Origin: Microbulbifer okhotskensis
Lineage (GTDB): Bacteria > Pseudomonadota > Gammaproteobacteria > Pseudomonadales > Cellvibrionaceae
DNA: 56,183 bases
Direction of reading: 5' to 3'
NCBI RefSeq assembly: GCF_023895975.1
Contig: NZ_JALBWM010000020.1
Coordinates: 1 to 56,183 of the forward strand
Shown: one piece after another, positions 25,425 to 34,756 of the stretch
Numbering within the stretch: position 1 is the first letter of the stretch
Layout: the number at the start of each line of letters is the position of its first letter
The notes under the pieces: model-generated
Databases searched by the model: none
What the model was told of the DNA's origin: nothing
The model's input: only the letters and a program-made list of their open reading frames with translations
Translations under genes and position numbers: made by a program

Positions 25425-28400
25425 ATGACTGAAAAAGTAACCAGTCCTCAAAGTACTGCGGATTCCCTGGAAAAGAAACAGGTTTCACTAGACGACCGCT
25501 ACACGATGCTCAAAGGCCGTGTGCTGCTCTCTGGTATCCAGGCGCTTGTGCGCTTACCCATAGACCAGATGCGGATGGATCGAGCTCGCAGCCTCAATAC
25601 CGCAACTTTTATTTCCGGTTATCGGGGCTCTCCCCTCGGTGGCTACGATTTGCAATTGACCCGCGCGAAAACGCTGTTGGATAAGAACAATATCCGCTTC
25701 CAGCCCGGGGTGAATGAAGAGCTGGCTGCTACGGCGGTTTGGGGTTCCCAGCAAGTGGGCCTGTTTCAGGGGGCGGAGGTAGAGGGGGTTTGCGGTATAT
25801 GGTATGGCAAGACCCCAGGTGTCGACCGTTCTTGTGATGCATTCCGCCATGCCAATGCGGCGGGCTCTTCACCCAAAGGCGGCGCTTTGATTGTTGCTGG
25901 TGATGATCACGGTTGTAAGTCCTCATCCTATCCGGGGCAATCGGAATTTGCATTTGTCGATATGCACATTCCGGTGCTGAACCCTGCCACAGTGCAGGAG
26001 GTTCTGGACTATGGCCACTATGGACTTGAGCTTTCGCGCTTTAGTGGCTGTTGGGTCGCAATGATTACACTGGCAGAGAACATGGATAGCTCTGCGACAG
26101 TGGAAGTGGATCCGGAGCGGGTCAAATTTCACTACCCGGACATAGAGCGCCCGGAGGGTGGCCTAAATATTCGCAAGCAGGACAATCCTCTGGAGCAGGA
26201 GGAGCGCCTGTGGCGCTACAAGCGGCCAGCGGCGCTGGCCTTTGCGCGCGCCAACAAACTGAACAAGGTTGTGCTGGAAAATCAAGGCGCGACCTTAGGC
26301 ATTGTCACTACCGGTAAGGCGCATCTGGATTTGATGCAGGCCTTTGAGGATATGGGCATTGATGAGAGTAAAGCCCTGCAGCTGGGTATTCGAATTCTAA
26401 AAGTGGGGATGACCTACCCGTTGGATGTGCCGGGTATTCAGGAATTTGCTCGAGGGTTGGATACGCTGTTGGTGCTTGAGGAAAAGCGCAGTTTGATGGA
26501 GGTACAGCTCAAAGAGGAATTGTATAACGTCCACCTAAAGGACCCTCACTTCCCGCGTATTCTCGGCAAGGTCGATGAAAATGACCAGCCGTTGATGCCA
26601 GCTTATGGTGAATTATCGCCCGCCATTATTGCTCAGGTACTGGGCTATGTGTTGGGAGATGGCAATCTGGGCGAGAGGGGGCAGCACCGACTGATGCGCC
26701 TCAATGCCCTGGCTGAGCGTATCTCCCAGCAAGCTGGTTCTAGTGTGTCGCGCCTGCCTATGTTCTGTGCTGGCTGCCCTCACAACCGCTCTACAAAGGT
26801 TCCTGAGGGTAGCCGTGCTCTAGCGGGTATTGGCTGTCACTATATGGCCCAGTGGTTGGACCGGGAAACTTACACTTTTACTCAGATGGGCGCTGAGGGA
26901 GTCAACTGGGTAGGGCAGGCACCTTTTACCAGTGAAAAACATGTCTTCGTCAATCTGGGCGACGGGACCTATTTCCATTCTGGTATTTTGGCTCTTCGGG
27001 CGTCCGTCGCTGCCAAAGTGAATATCACCTATAAGATTCTGTTCAATGATGCTGTCGCCATGACCGGCGGTCAGCCCCACGATGGTGAACTGGGACCCGA
27101 TATGATCTGCCGCCAAGTATTGGCGGAAGGCGTACAGAGGGTGATTCTGGTTATGGACAACCCGGATAAATATAAGGGTGCTCTCTCTTTCCCTGCGGAA
27201 GTTGAAATTCATCACCGGGACCATCTTCCCGTCGTAATGAAAGAACTGCGTGAAGTCGAAGGCTGTACCGTTATTGTTTACGACCAAACTTGCGCCACAG
27301 AGTTACGTCGCAAACGCAAGCGAGGCCTTTTACCTAAGGCGGAGGGGCGTCCCTTTATTAATGAGCTGGTTTGCGAGGGCTGTGGCGATTGTGTCCAGCA
27401 ATCCAGTTGTATTGCCGTAGAAAAAGTGCAGACGGCGCTGGGGGATAAGCGCCGGGTGAATCAAACCGGTTGTAATCAGGATATGTCCTGCGTCAACGGG
27501 TTTTGCCCGTCATTTGTCACTGTGAAGGGCGGCAAGCTGGCTAAAGGTGCAGGTGTTGGTGATGTATTGCGAACCGAAGCAGCAAAGCTGCCATTGCCCC
27601 GACTGCCTACACTGCAGCAGCCTTACAGCTTCCTTGTGACTGGAGTCGGTGGAACCGGGGTAGTCACTATCGGTGCACTATTGGCAATGGCCTCTCATAT
27701 CGACGGCAAGGCTTGCAGTACACTCGATCAAACCGGCCTTGCACAAAAAGGTGGGGCTGTGTATTCCCACATTCGCTTTGCAACACAGCCACAGTCTCTG
27801 CAAGCAGCACGTATATCTGATGGGCGCGCCGATGCTTTAATGGCCTGTGATCTGATCGCGGCAGGTAATGTTGCGGCATGCCTTGCCAAGCTGGATGAGT
27901 CCCACAGTCGCGCAGTCGTGAATACCCATTTAAGTCCAACAGCGGCAACTGTTTTGGGGCGTGAGGATGTCCATTCACCCCAGGCAGTGTTGGATACTCT
28001 AGGGGGCGCCGTCCACGAGCTCAGTTCTGTGGAAGCCCATCGGCTGACCAAGTCGGCTTTGGGGGATACTCTCGCTGCGAATATATTTATGCTGGGTTTT
28101 GCTTGGCAAAAAGGACTTCTTCCCCTCGATGAGGCATCTCTGTTACAAGCGATCGAATTAAATGGTGTGGCTGTAGAGAGTAATTTACAAGGGTTTGCAG
28201 CGGGTCGCCTGGCTGCGGAAAATCCTAGCGCTCTTGATAATCTGCTCACTCATAAAGTGGCTGTTCCCGAGCTTCCGCAGAGTTTGGAAGCGCTTGTGGC
28301 TCATCGTGTTAAGCACCTAACCGGATACCAAAATACGAGCCTTGCCGAGCGATACCAGCAACTGGTGGACACTGTAAAATCTGCGGAGATTTTGAAAGTG

Positions 28401-28982
28401 CCAGGAAAAGTAGCGCTGGCTGAGGTTGTTGCCCGGAACTACGCGAAGCTGCTGGCGTACAAAGATGAGTATGAGGTAGCGCGCCTGTATACCGACAGTC
28501 GCTTTACCCAGGCACTGGAGGAGAATTTTAGCGGAGACTTCACTTTGGAGTTCAATCTGGCCCCACCGCTGTTGGCCCGGTTTGACAAAGGCCTCGGGCG
28601 GCCCCGAAAGATGAAGTTTGGTGGCTGGATGCATAGAGCCTTTGGTTTTTTGGCAAAACTGAAATTCCTACGCGGAACGGTATTTGATATTTTTGGTTAT
28701 ACCGCCGAGCGGAAAATGGAGCGGACGTTGATTGCCGAGTACGAAGCGCTGGTAAAAAAAGTCCTGGGCCAATTAAATACGCAAAATCATCAGGCTGCTG
28801 TCGAGCTACTTCAGTACCCCGATAGCATCCGTGGCTATGGACCAGTGAAAGAGGAAAATGTAATGAAAGCGAAAGAGCAGCGCGATATAGCTCTGAATCT
28901 TTTTGAAAACCCGGTCCGTGAGACTAAGTTGTCTACCGAGGTGGAAATTTTTGATCCCACTAAGGTGCAGCAGGTAGGTTAA
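25425..28982 (+). CDS. Indolepyruvate ferredoxin oxidoreductase family protein (fused alpha-beta-gamma)
   Basis: A 1185-residue single-chain 2-oxoacid:ferredoxin oxidoreductase, oxidatively decarboxylating aryl or branched-chain 2-oxo acids to acyl-CoA. The N-terminal pyrimidine-binding domain begins near 35. The TPP domain around 450-600 includes CAGCPHNRST, GIGCHY and the GDGTYFHSG magnesium/TPP motif. A cluster-binding segment CEGCGDCVQQSSC lies near 650, followed by further cysteines (CNQDMSCVNGFC). The C-terminal gamma domain begins FLVTGVGGTGVVT (near 735). Upstream GGAAGTAGG marks the start. With leucine dehydrogenase at 4972 it could handle amino-acid-derived oxo acids, under the divergent Lrp-type regulator. 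Confidence 0.93.
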   Translation: MTEKVTSPQSTADSLEKKQVSLDDRYTMLKGRVLLSGIQALVRLPIDQMRMDRARSLNTATFISGYRGSPLGGYDLQLTRAKTLLDKNNIRFQPGVNEELAATAVWGSQQVGLFQGAEVEGVCGIWYGKTPGVDRSCDAFRHANAAGSSPKGGALIVAGDDHGCKSSSYPGQSEFAFVDMHIPVLNPATVQEVLDYGHYGLELSRFSGCWVAMITLAENMDSSATVEVDPERVKFHYPDIERPEGGLNIRKQDNPLEQEERLWRYKRPAALAFARANKLNKVVLENQGATLGIVTTGKAHLDLMQAFEDMGIDESKALQLGIRILKVGMTYPLDVPGIQEFARGLDTLLVLEEKRSLMEVQLKEELYNVHLKDPHFPRILGKVDENDQPLMPAYGELSPAIIAQVLGYVLGDGNLGERGQHRLMRLNALAERISQQAGSSVSRLPMFCAGCPHNRSTKVPEGSRALAGIGCHYMAQWLDRETYTFTQMGAEGVNWVGQAPFTSEKHVFVNLGDGTYFHSGILALRASVAAKVNITYKILFNDAVAMTGGQPHDGELGPDMICRQVLAEGVQRVILVMDNPDKYKGALSFPAEVEIHHRDHLPVVMKELREVEGCTVIVYDQTCATELRRKRKRGLLPKAEGRPFINELVCEGCGDCVQQSSCIAVEKVQTALGDKRRVNQTGCNQDMSCVNGFCPSFVTVKGGKLAKGAGVGDVLRTEAAKLPLPRLPTLQQPYSFLVTGVGGTGVVTIGALLAMASHIDGKACSTLDQTGLAQKGGAVYSHIRFATQPQSLQAARISDGRADALMACDLIAAGNVAACLAKLDESHSRAVVNTHLSPTAATVLGREDVHSPQAVLDTLGGAVHELSSVEAHRLTKSALGDTLAANIFMLGFAWQKGLLPLDEASLLQAIELNGVAVESNLQGFAAGRLAAENPSALDNLLTHKVAVPELPQSLEALVAHRVKHLTGYQNTSLAERYQQLVDTVKSAEILKVPGKVALAEVVARNYAKLLAYKDEYEVARLYTDSRFTQALEENFSGDFTLEFNLAPPLLARFDKGLGRPRKMKFGGWMHRAFGFLAKLKFLRGTVFDIFGYTAERKMERTLIAEYEALVKKVLGQLNTQNHQAAVELLQYPDSIRGYGPVKEENVMKAKEQRDIALNLFENPVRETKLSTEVEIFDPTKVQQVG

Positions 28983-29045
28983 TTTCTGGTTGAGCAAGCG
29001 GTTCTGGTTCTCCTGTCTGGGTCGTTTGCCAATTAGGGTAGATAG

Positions 29046-30320
29046 CTACCATGCGCCTTGTAGGCGTACCGCGAATTGATTGGTTTTATCGCCGGTAAAG
29101 TCGTCGTCTCCCAAGGTGATGTTCATCATTACCCGGACTTTGGGATTAAAATAATAATTAACCCCGAAGGTGAAATTACTGGCCCTCAACTGGCGAAAGT
29201 CCCGGTTTTCGATGGTGTTGTACCTTGCGGCGATTTCCCAGGCACCCTCCGGAGGTGAGGGTTTGATAGATTTAAAAATGCCAGTTTTGGCGTCGTAGGG
29301 TTTGTGTTGGCCAGTGATTGCCCAGCTGCCCATTATGTACCAGGCGTGGACATCCTGGCCCCCAATAAAGCAACCTGTAATTGGGTCGCAGAAAAAATTG
29401 GGCGGTGCCCCATAGAGTTCTTCAAAGATCAGTTCGGAGAGGTATAGGCCCCCAGTAAAGTGACCGAAGGCGTATTCGGCTTGACCAAATAAGGGGCCGT
29501 AAGTGGCCGCCAGTTCGAAGCCGGTTATATTCACTCTGCCCCCAGAGTCCCCCAGAAAAAACTCATCATCACCAAATTCGCCAAAAAAATACTCGGATCC
29601 CCCTGGAGAGATAGCGATAAGCTGGTCCGGTCCGCGTCGACCGGCATAGGCAACTTCGGCGATAATATCTAGGGAAGCTTGATTCGCCTTTTCAAAACTG
29701 CGGGATACTCCCAGGTGCACGGTGGAGTTATCGTCATTAATCGGGGCCCAGGTTAAGCGAGCCGCTGCTCCAAAACCGGAGTTGCGAGGGTCGCCCGGAT
29801 TACGCAAATTAAAGAGGTTCAATCCCAGTGTATGGCAGCTCCAGTGTGTGCGCCAACCTATCCCTTGTTGCCGCCCGCGGCCATCATAAATACCGGCGGC
29901 GCTGGTGAATGCATACTCCATTAAGATTATCTCGTTGGAGCTGGTAAGTTCGTTGATTGACCGGCTGGGCTTAAAGTTACCGATGGTAAGCTTCCCATTA
30001 AAAAACTTTGTGGCTAGATATACGTCACGTAGTCCACCGGTGCCATCACTGGCAAAGTCCCGTTCAAGTTTATATTCCCACTTCCAGAGTTTTCCTTTCA
30101 TAGACAATCGGGCGCGTCGAAAGTCCGTTGTGTTAACCGGGTCCTTTAAATCTTTGTCAAAAATATAGGTGTCAAAATGTATTCGGCCGCCGAGTTCGGC
30201 AGAGAAGTTCCCATCGTCGGAGACGATTTTTAGCCCCCCTTTTGTTTCTGCTTCATCCGCGATGACAAGGCCAGCGAAAATAAAGTTTGATATGACACAG
30301 TATGCTCCCCAGCGTTTCAT
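29046..30320 (-). CDS. Porin of the phosphate-selective porin O/P family
   Basis: A 424-residue outer-membrane beta-barrel. The signal peptide MKRWGAYCVISNFIFAGLVIADEA leads to a start typical of the OprO/OprP group (GNFSAELGGRIHFDTYIF, FRRARLSMKGKLW). Alternating aromatic/polar strands follow, ending in a terminal aromatic (RLQGAW; W in place of the usual F). The frame extends to ATG 30332, but ATG 30320 has GAGG seven bases upstream. Homologues carry phosphate or pyrophosphate, yet many family members are of unknown selectivity. It is convergent with the oxidoreductase gene. Confidence 0.88.
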   Translation of the reverse strand: MKRWGAYCVISNFIFAGLVIADEAETKGGLKIVSDDGNFSAELGGRIHFDTYIFDKDLKDPVNTTDFRRARLSMKGKLWKWEYKLERDFASDGTGGLRDVYLATKFFNGKLTIGNFKPSRSINELTSSNEIILMEYAFTSAAGIYDGRGRQQGIGWRTHWSCHTLGLNLFNLRNPGDPRNSGFGAAARLTWAPINDDNSTVHLGVSRSFEKANQASLDIIAEVAYAGRRGPDQLIAISPGGSEYFFGEFGDDEFFLGDSGGRVNITGFELAATYGPLFGQAEYAFGHFTGGLYLSELIFEELYGAPPNFFCDPITGCFIGGQDVHAWYIMGSWAITGQHKPYDAKTGIFKSIKPSPPEGAWEIAARYNTIENRDFRQLRASNFTFGVNYYFNPKVRVMMNITLGDDDFTGDKTNQFAVRLQGAW

Positions 30321-30420
30321 GGGACGCCTCATGTTGAGGACTGTTATTAGTTACAGGAAAATTGCTATTCGAGTTTAGCAATAGGGGCGGCTGAAGCGGT
30401 TGATTGTTTTAGAAGTGGGG

Positions 30421-30441
30421 TGGCGCAGAGAAACTGCGCCA
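30421..30441 (-). terminator. Hairpin after the TraB/GumN gene
   Basis: TGGCGCAG and CTGCGCCA form a perfect 8-bp stem with loop AGAAA, 28 bases after the minus-strand stop. No immediate U-tract. Confidence 0.4.
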
Positions 30442-30468
30442 AAAGATGGTGACAAGATAGGGCCTGTT

Positions 30469-31359
30469 TTACAGGCGTTCTAACTTATAGCCGCTGCTTT
30501 TTAGGAAATCAACAACACTGCGCTCACCAACGAGATGACCGGCCCCGACAATTACGAATAGGGAGTTGTAATTTGGTCCGTTTAAAGTAATTTTCTCCGC
30601 CATTTTCGCATTGCGCTCAAAAAATAGTTTGTCGTAGAGTGATTTGTATTCTGGATTTTCACGCAGCCCATCTTGGATGATCAGGCGGTTTAATGTGTTT
30701 ATATCTCCCGCTTTCCATGCGTGAGTTAATTTAGGTAAAAAGGACGAGATGTCTTCGATTTGTTCCAGGGTCTGCTGAAACATCAATGCCGGATTTTCCA
30801 GGCCATTGAGTAATTGAAACTGTTGCAGAACACCTTCCAGCTCAAGGACTGGCTTTCCATCTTTCTTTGCTTTTTGTAAAAAATGGCGGTCTATTCCCAG
30901 TTCAGGATTGAGACCGTGTGCCTGCATTTCGATCATGCTCATGGATATCATGGCGATGGCAGGACGCTGCCGGATAAACATTGCCTCTGGCATATTGCGC
31001 TTGTGCATCCATGCCTGGAGTTGAGTGTAGAGATTGGTGGGAAGTTCATCTTTCAAGGTCCGTCCATCCTGGTAAATGGACTCCATCATAATTTTTTGCT
31101 GTAAACGGCTGTCGCCTTCGGCAGCGAGAATATCTGCCTCCACCGCAATGGCATCACTACCGGAGTAGGCTTGCTCAATTTTTGAGCGGATAGGGTAGAA
31201 ATCCTCCGTAGCCAGGTGGATAGAGCCCAATAGATATACGTTTTTCCCCTCCTTCGTTGCTTTCCAGAAGACCCCTCTGTCGGTTTCCGCAGCGGTTGCC
31301 ACCGCAGCCAGTAAAAACAGAGTAACGGCCAGCAAGTAATTTATCGGTCGGTGCAGCAT
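30469..31359 (-). CDS. TraB/GumN family protein, exported
   Basis: A 296-residue protein of the TraB/GumN (TIKI-like) superfamily. A clear signal peptide (INYLLAVTLFLLAAVATA) is followed by GVFWKATKEGKNVYLLGSIHLA, whose GSIH is the conserved first metal-type motif. Later come EADIL, ELEG and the C-terminal FVIVGAGHLVG, whose GxxH is the second motif. TIKI relatives are metal-dependent peptidases, so a periplasmic peptidase is possible but not shown. Start chosen at ATG 31359 because AGGGA precedes it; the frame is open to 31407. Divergent from the glycosyltransferase. Confidence 0.9.
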   Translation of the reverse strand: MLHRPINYLLAVTLFLLAAVATAAETDRGVFWKATKEGKNVYLLGSIHLATEDFYPIRSKIEQAYSGSDAIAVEADILAAEGDSRLQQKIMMESIYQDGRTLKDELPTNLYTQLQAWMHKRNMPEAMFIRQRPAIAMISMSMIEMQAHGLNPELGIDRHFLQKAKKDGKPVLELEGVLQQFQLLNGLENPALMFQQTLEQIEDISSFLPKLTHAWKAGDINTLNRLIIQDGLRENPEYKSLYDKLFFERNAKMAEKITLNGPNYNSLFVIVGAGHLVGERSVVDFLKSSGYKLERL

Positions 31360-31558
31360 TTTCAAGTCCCTGATTGTGTGTGCTTTAACGAATACTATCA
31401 TTAACATTTTGTGGCGCCATCGGTAACGACAGACTCTGGATCGAATCTGCTGAATTCGTCAGCTTTATGGGTTAGTGATTGTATTAGTGATGATTCACTG
31501 GGAAATTTCATGTCAGGGCGTCAAAATAGTGAATTGTTTTACTGTCACGGAAATCACA

Positions 31559-32671
31559 TTGAAGGTTGTACAATTTTTGCCCGCACTGAAGCCTGGAGTT
31601 ACGGCCACCGTAGCCCTTGAGTTTGCGAATGAACTGAATAGACGTGGACACGAGTCTCTGGTGATCTCTGCTGGTGGGCCGCTGGAAGCTCGTCTTCGTT
31701 TGCACGGCAGTGAACATATAGAATTCCCTATGGCGAGAGAGTCGGTGTGGTCTCTGCGTCATGTGCCCCGTTTAAGGGGGCTGCTAAAAGATTTGCAACC
31801 AGATATTGTTCATACCCATGGTCGTTTACCCGCCTTTCTGGCGTGGCGTGCACTGCGGCGTGAGCCTGCGACTCACCGCCCCAAGTTGGTGCCTTTGGTA
31901 GATCAATATTTTTCACGTAGTTACTTCAATAAAGGCTTGGCGCAGGGAGATGGGGTTATTGCAACCTCTTGCGGTGTTGCTAAGCAGTTGAAAGAATCTC
32001 TATCCAGCTATCACGAAAAGTCGATAGATATTATCTATCGCGGTGTCAACATTCGAGAGTTTGACAGCGAAAAACCCGTAGCGAGCCAGTGGCAGTTGAA
32101 GCTCCTTAATAGTTATCCTCAGCTTGAGGGGAAGAGCTGGTGGTTGTTGCCGGGAGAGATTTCATCGAGTGGTGGCCAGGAGGCTTTTTTACACATGCTG
32201 GCGAAGGCTGCAGAGCACAGAGATGATATTCACGGAGTGATTGTGGGGGAAGTTGCCGTTAACAATCTGCGTTACCTGCAAAAGTTGGAATCCATGGCGC
32301 AAACCCTCAATTTGGGAGGTCGCGTCACCTTTCTCGGTAAGCGCGGTGATATGCGCGAGCTATATGCAACTTCTCAGCTGGTTTTTCATCTTTCCGGGGA
32401 GTTGGATGCTAGTGGAAAATTCGCCAGAGAGGCGTTGGTGATGGGGCGACCTGTTATAGCCTATCCAGATGGGTGTGCGGGAGAAATTTTGCAGCAGTGT
32501 TTTCCTGAAGGTCTGGTAGGGCGGGGTGATATAAACGCTTTGGTGGAGTCAAGTTTAAGTCTTATGGATAAGCCTGGTACGGCCAGCTTTTTTGACCTTA
32601 GTTACTCTGCGGCAGCAGCGAAAGCGATAGATTTTTTCCAAAAAATTTTAGATAACAAAAGGCCCGATTAG
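31559..32671 (+). CDS. Glycosyltransferase, GT4/GT1-type (GT-B fold)
   Basis: A probable LPS or surface-sugar glycosyltransferase. The family-like start is KVVQFLPALKPGVTATVALEFANEL, which places translation at TTG 31559; the frame runs open to 31475 but the extra 28 residues look unrelated. It has the acceptor domain motif DIVHTHGRLPAF, then YRGVNIREF and the donor-binding domain with FLGKRGDMRELYATS and GKFAREALVMGRPVIAYPDGCAGEIL. The usual GG in the first loop is missing (PGVTAT), so donor geometry may differ. Next to the PagL-type deacylase, it may belong to lipid A/core modification. About 370 residues. Confidence 0.85.
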   Translation: MKVVQFLPALKPGVTATVALEFANELNRRGHESLVISAGGPLEARLRLHGSEHIEFPMARESVWSLRHVPRLRGLLKDLQPDIVHTHGRLPAFLAWRALRREPATHRPKLVPLVDQYFSRSYFNKGLAQGDGVIATSCGVAKQLKESLSSYHEKSIDIIYRGVNIREFDSEKPVASQWQLKLLNSYPQLEGKSWWLLPGEISSSGGQEAFLHMLAKAAEHRDDIHGVIVGEVAVNNLRYLQKLESMAQTLNLGGRVTFLGKRGDMRELYATSQLVFHLSGELDASGKFAREALVMGRPVIAYPDGCAGEILQQCFPEGLVGRGDINALVESSLSLMDKPGTASFFDLSYSAAAAKAIDFFQKILDNKRPD

Positions 32672-32711
32672 GTGTTTAGAAATATTCTTTTTTTGAGAAA
32701 GAGGGTTGTCA

Positions 32712-33296
32712 TTAAAAATTAATGTGTCCATTTAAAGACGCGAAATCGAAACCGGGGTTGGGGGTGTTGGTCCTAGCGTTGGAAAAGTGACTGTAACGTA
32801 AAGATAGAGTATGGCCACCAGAGAAGCGATACCCTAGGGCAAAATGCAGTGCAAAATTAAGTTTTGTACTCAACTCGATATCGCCGAAGTGCTTTTGGCT
32901 CAAATAAGAGGCTCCTACCCCAGCCTCGCCAAACCCACCGAGGGGCTCATTGCGAGGGTACCAACGCAATACGGGTTTAATTTCAAGAATATTTTGCTGC
33001 TGACTTTCGTTGCGGTGCTTTATCCTCATGTAGGAGTAGCTGCCTTGTCCCCACCATTGCCAGAGGTTGTTGGCAATTTCGAATGAAGCGAGTAAATAAG
33101 AATAACTAACGCCTGCCATTTCTGCGGTTGAGATGGAGCGATATTGCATCAGCTCAGTTCCCAGTCCTTTGCCGGCGCTAGCAATAAGCTCCGATTCTGC
33201 AGAAGTGGTGGGGGATATCAAAAGTCCACAGGCAAAAAAAAGCGCGCAACATTTAAGGGTGCTGCCGCTCGTGTTAAAAACCACTGATTTACACAT
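32712..33296 (-). CDS. PagL-type lipid A 3-O-deacylase (acyloxyacyl hydrolase family)
   Basis: An outer-membrane beta-barrel that would remove the 3-O acyl chain of lipid A. The C-terminal signature is nearly complete: RYSHFSNARTNTPNPGFD, with H170 and S172 of the catalytic triad and N173 following. D184 falls 14 residues after the histidine, where Pseudomonas PagL has its catalytic glutamate. The signal peptide fits residues 13-33 (LKCCALFFACGLLISPTTSA). I start at ATG 33296: the frame is open to 33407 but that would overlap the sigma factor stop. 194 residues, close to PagL. It lies downstream of the sigma factor gene on the same strand, with a hairpin between. Confidence 0.82.
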   Translation of the reverse strand: MCKSVVFNTSGSTLKCCALFFACGLLISPTTSAESELIASAGKGLGTELMQYRSISTAEMAGVSYSYLLASFEIANNLWQWWGQGSYSYMRIKHRNESQQQNILEIKPVLRWYPRNEPLGGFGEAGVGASYLSQKHFGDIELSTKLNFALHFALGYRFSGGHTLSLRYSHFSNARTNTPNPGFDFASLNGHINF

Positions 33297-33348
33297 AGCT
33301 TCGCGGGTGTTTACTAATTGAGCTTTCTTAAGACTAGAGGGAAAGGTA

Positions 33349-33384
33349 TCGATGGCAAGTGTTAGCGGGGAGGCTTGCCATCGA
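33349..33384 (-). terminator. Hairpin between the sigma factor and PagL genes
   Basis: TCGATGGCAAG and CTTGCCATCGA pair perfectly over 11 bases with a 14-base loop, 14 bases after the sigma factor stop. Followed by ATACCTTT, so the U-tract is weak. Confidence 0.5.
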
Positions 33385-33397
33385 CTTCTTCCTTTTT

Positions 33398-34546
33398 TCA
33401 GCGCCATTGCCGCTTTAGCTGCCGAAGGGCGTCGGAATGCAGTTGTCGTGCGCGCTCTTGACTCAGCCCCAGCTGCTCACCAATAACCCGGAAAGAACAG
33501 TCCCTGTCGGAAATCAGTCCATAGCGCAGGTTTAATACGGTTCTTTGCCGTGCAGGTAAGCGTGCGACCGCTTCGCGCAAACGCTCTGCAAGCTCCTGGC
33601 TTGTGACAAGCTCATCGGTATTGTAAACCTCGTCTGCGGGAGCGTAATCCAGACGAGTGCTGCTTTGGTCATCTGCCACTGGGTCATCTAATGATCCGGT
33701 TGGGCCTGGCAATTTTAAAAGGCTCTGAACTCTTTCTATTTCCAGATTGGTATGGCGAGCCAGATTTTCATCGGATGCAGGTTGACCCTGGGCTCGCAAT
33801 TCACCTATGGCCCTGTAAATTGCTCTAAGGTCATCCTGAACATTGGCTGGTTGTCGTACCAGGTCCTCATTGCGGCGCAGCGCGAGTTGGATCTCCTGTT
33901 GAATCCACCAGTAGGCATAGGTTGAGAAACGGTAGCCCATTTGTGGTTTGAAGCGCTCGATCGCTTTCATTAACCCTACATTGCCCTCTTGTATCAGGTC
34001 GATAAAGGGGACAGAAGGGTTGCGAAAGCGTTTGGCAATAGCGATTACCAGGCGCAGATTGCATTGAATTAACTTTTTTCGCTGTTTTTGGAAGCGTTTG
34101 AGTAGCCCGATCAATCGGCTGCGATTGCGTCTATCGAGAATTTCGCTGGATAGCAAAATTTCCGTGTGAGCAATAATTAACCCATGATCATAGGCCCCGG
34201 TACTGCCCCGTTGCTCCACGCCTTCGCTGCGCAGTTGGACCAGTGTGGTGCCGCTACCTTGGAGGTTGGAGATTAATTTATCTTCCAGGTCTCTCAGTAG
34301 GCGTGTGGTGCTGTGCTCCTCTTCAGGGGTTAGCAGTTCAAGCCTGTACAAATGCTTGAGGTAGCTTTGCATAGGTGTACTGCTACTCTCGGTCAGAGAG
34401 TCACTCGGTGAATGGATCTCTTCGACATCGGGGCCTTGCGCAACCGTGTGGTCGGGCTCGTCCGCATTCTGAGAGGTGTCGGAGAGGTGTTCGCCTGTAT
34501 CCTTCAGCCATTCTTCATCCCTTGAGTAAAAATTTTCTCGGGACAA
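33398..34546 (-). CDS. Sigma-70 family RNA polymerase sigma factor, RpoD/RpoS-like but divergent
   Basis: A 382-residue sigma factor with regions 1.2 to 4. Region 1.2 (55-88) reads STPMQSYLKHLYRLELLTPEEE. Regions 2.1-2.4 (160-225) are CNLRLVIAIAKRF, PFIDLIQEGNVGLMKAIERF and YRFSTYAYWWIQQEI. Region 3 (235-310) is weakly matched, and region 4.2 (330-378) has RTVLNLRYGL and the helix-turn-helix GEQLGLSQERARQLHSDAL. Between 1.2 and 2.1 lies an insert of about 60 residues. Region 2.4 has IQQEI where RpoD/RpoS have IRQ(A/T)I, so promoter choice may differ. The usual rpoS neighbours (nlpD, pcm) are absent, so I do not call rpoS. First 50 residues are acidic and non-conserved. Confidence 0.85.
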   Translation of the reverse strand: MSRENFYSRDEEWLKDTGEHLSDTSQNADEPDHTVAQGPDVEEIHSPSDSLTESSSTPMQSYLKHLYRLELLTPEEEHSTTRLLRDLEDKLISNLQGSGTTLVQLRSEGVEQRGSTGAYDHGLIIAHTEILLSSEILDRRNRSRLIGLLKRFQKQRKKLIQCNLRLVIAIAKRFRNPSVPFIDLIQEGNVGLMKAIERFKPQMGYRFSTYAYWWIQQEIQLALRRNEDLVRQPANVQDDLRAIYRAIGELRAQGQPASDENLARHTNLEIERVQSLLKLPGPTGSLDDPVADDQSSTRLDYAPADEVYNTDELVTSQELAERLREAVARLPARQRTVLNLRYGLISDRDCSFRVIGEQLGLSQERARQLHSDALRQLKRQWR

Positions 34547-34719
34547 GTGCTTAAACCTTTTGTTGGCTGTGAACGATATGCTCTGATGGGTCTCCCTAGG
34601 CGTTGATGGCGCCTATTCCTTTTTACTATAGGTGAGTGTTGAAGAAAGCGCCTGTATTAAGTGTGACTGGCGGGGGTGTCCCCGAGGTAGTGGGGGGAGA
34701 AGAGATGCAGATGTGAGAA

Positions 34720-34743
34720 TGGCGGGTTAGGCTTAGCCCGCCA
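34720..34743 (-). terminator. Hairpin after the CYD-motif exported protein gene
   Basis: TGGCGGG and CCCGCCA form a perfect 7-bp stem 13 bases after the minus-strand stop at 34757. The inner loop (TTAGGCTTAG) can pair further. U-tract absent. Confidence 0.5.
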
Positions 34744-34756
34744 AGTAAGGGCGATA

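Noticed and set aside
33398..34546. Calling the sigma factor rpoS
   Set aside because: Neighbours differ, the insert and region 2.4 are unusual, and region 3 matches poorly; kept as sigma-70 family.
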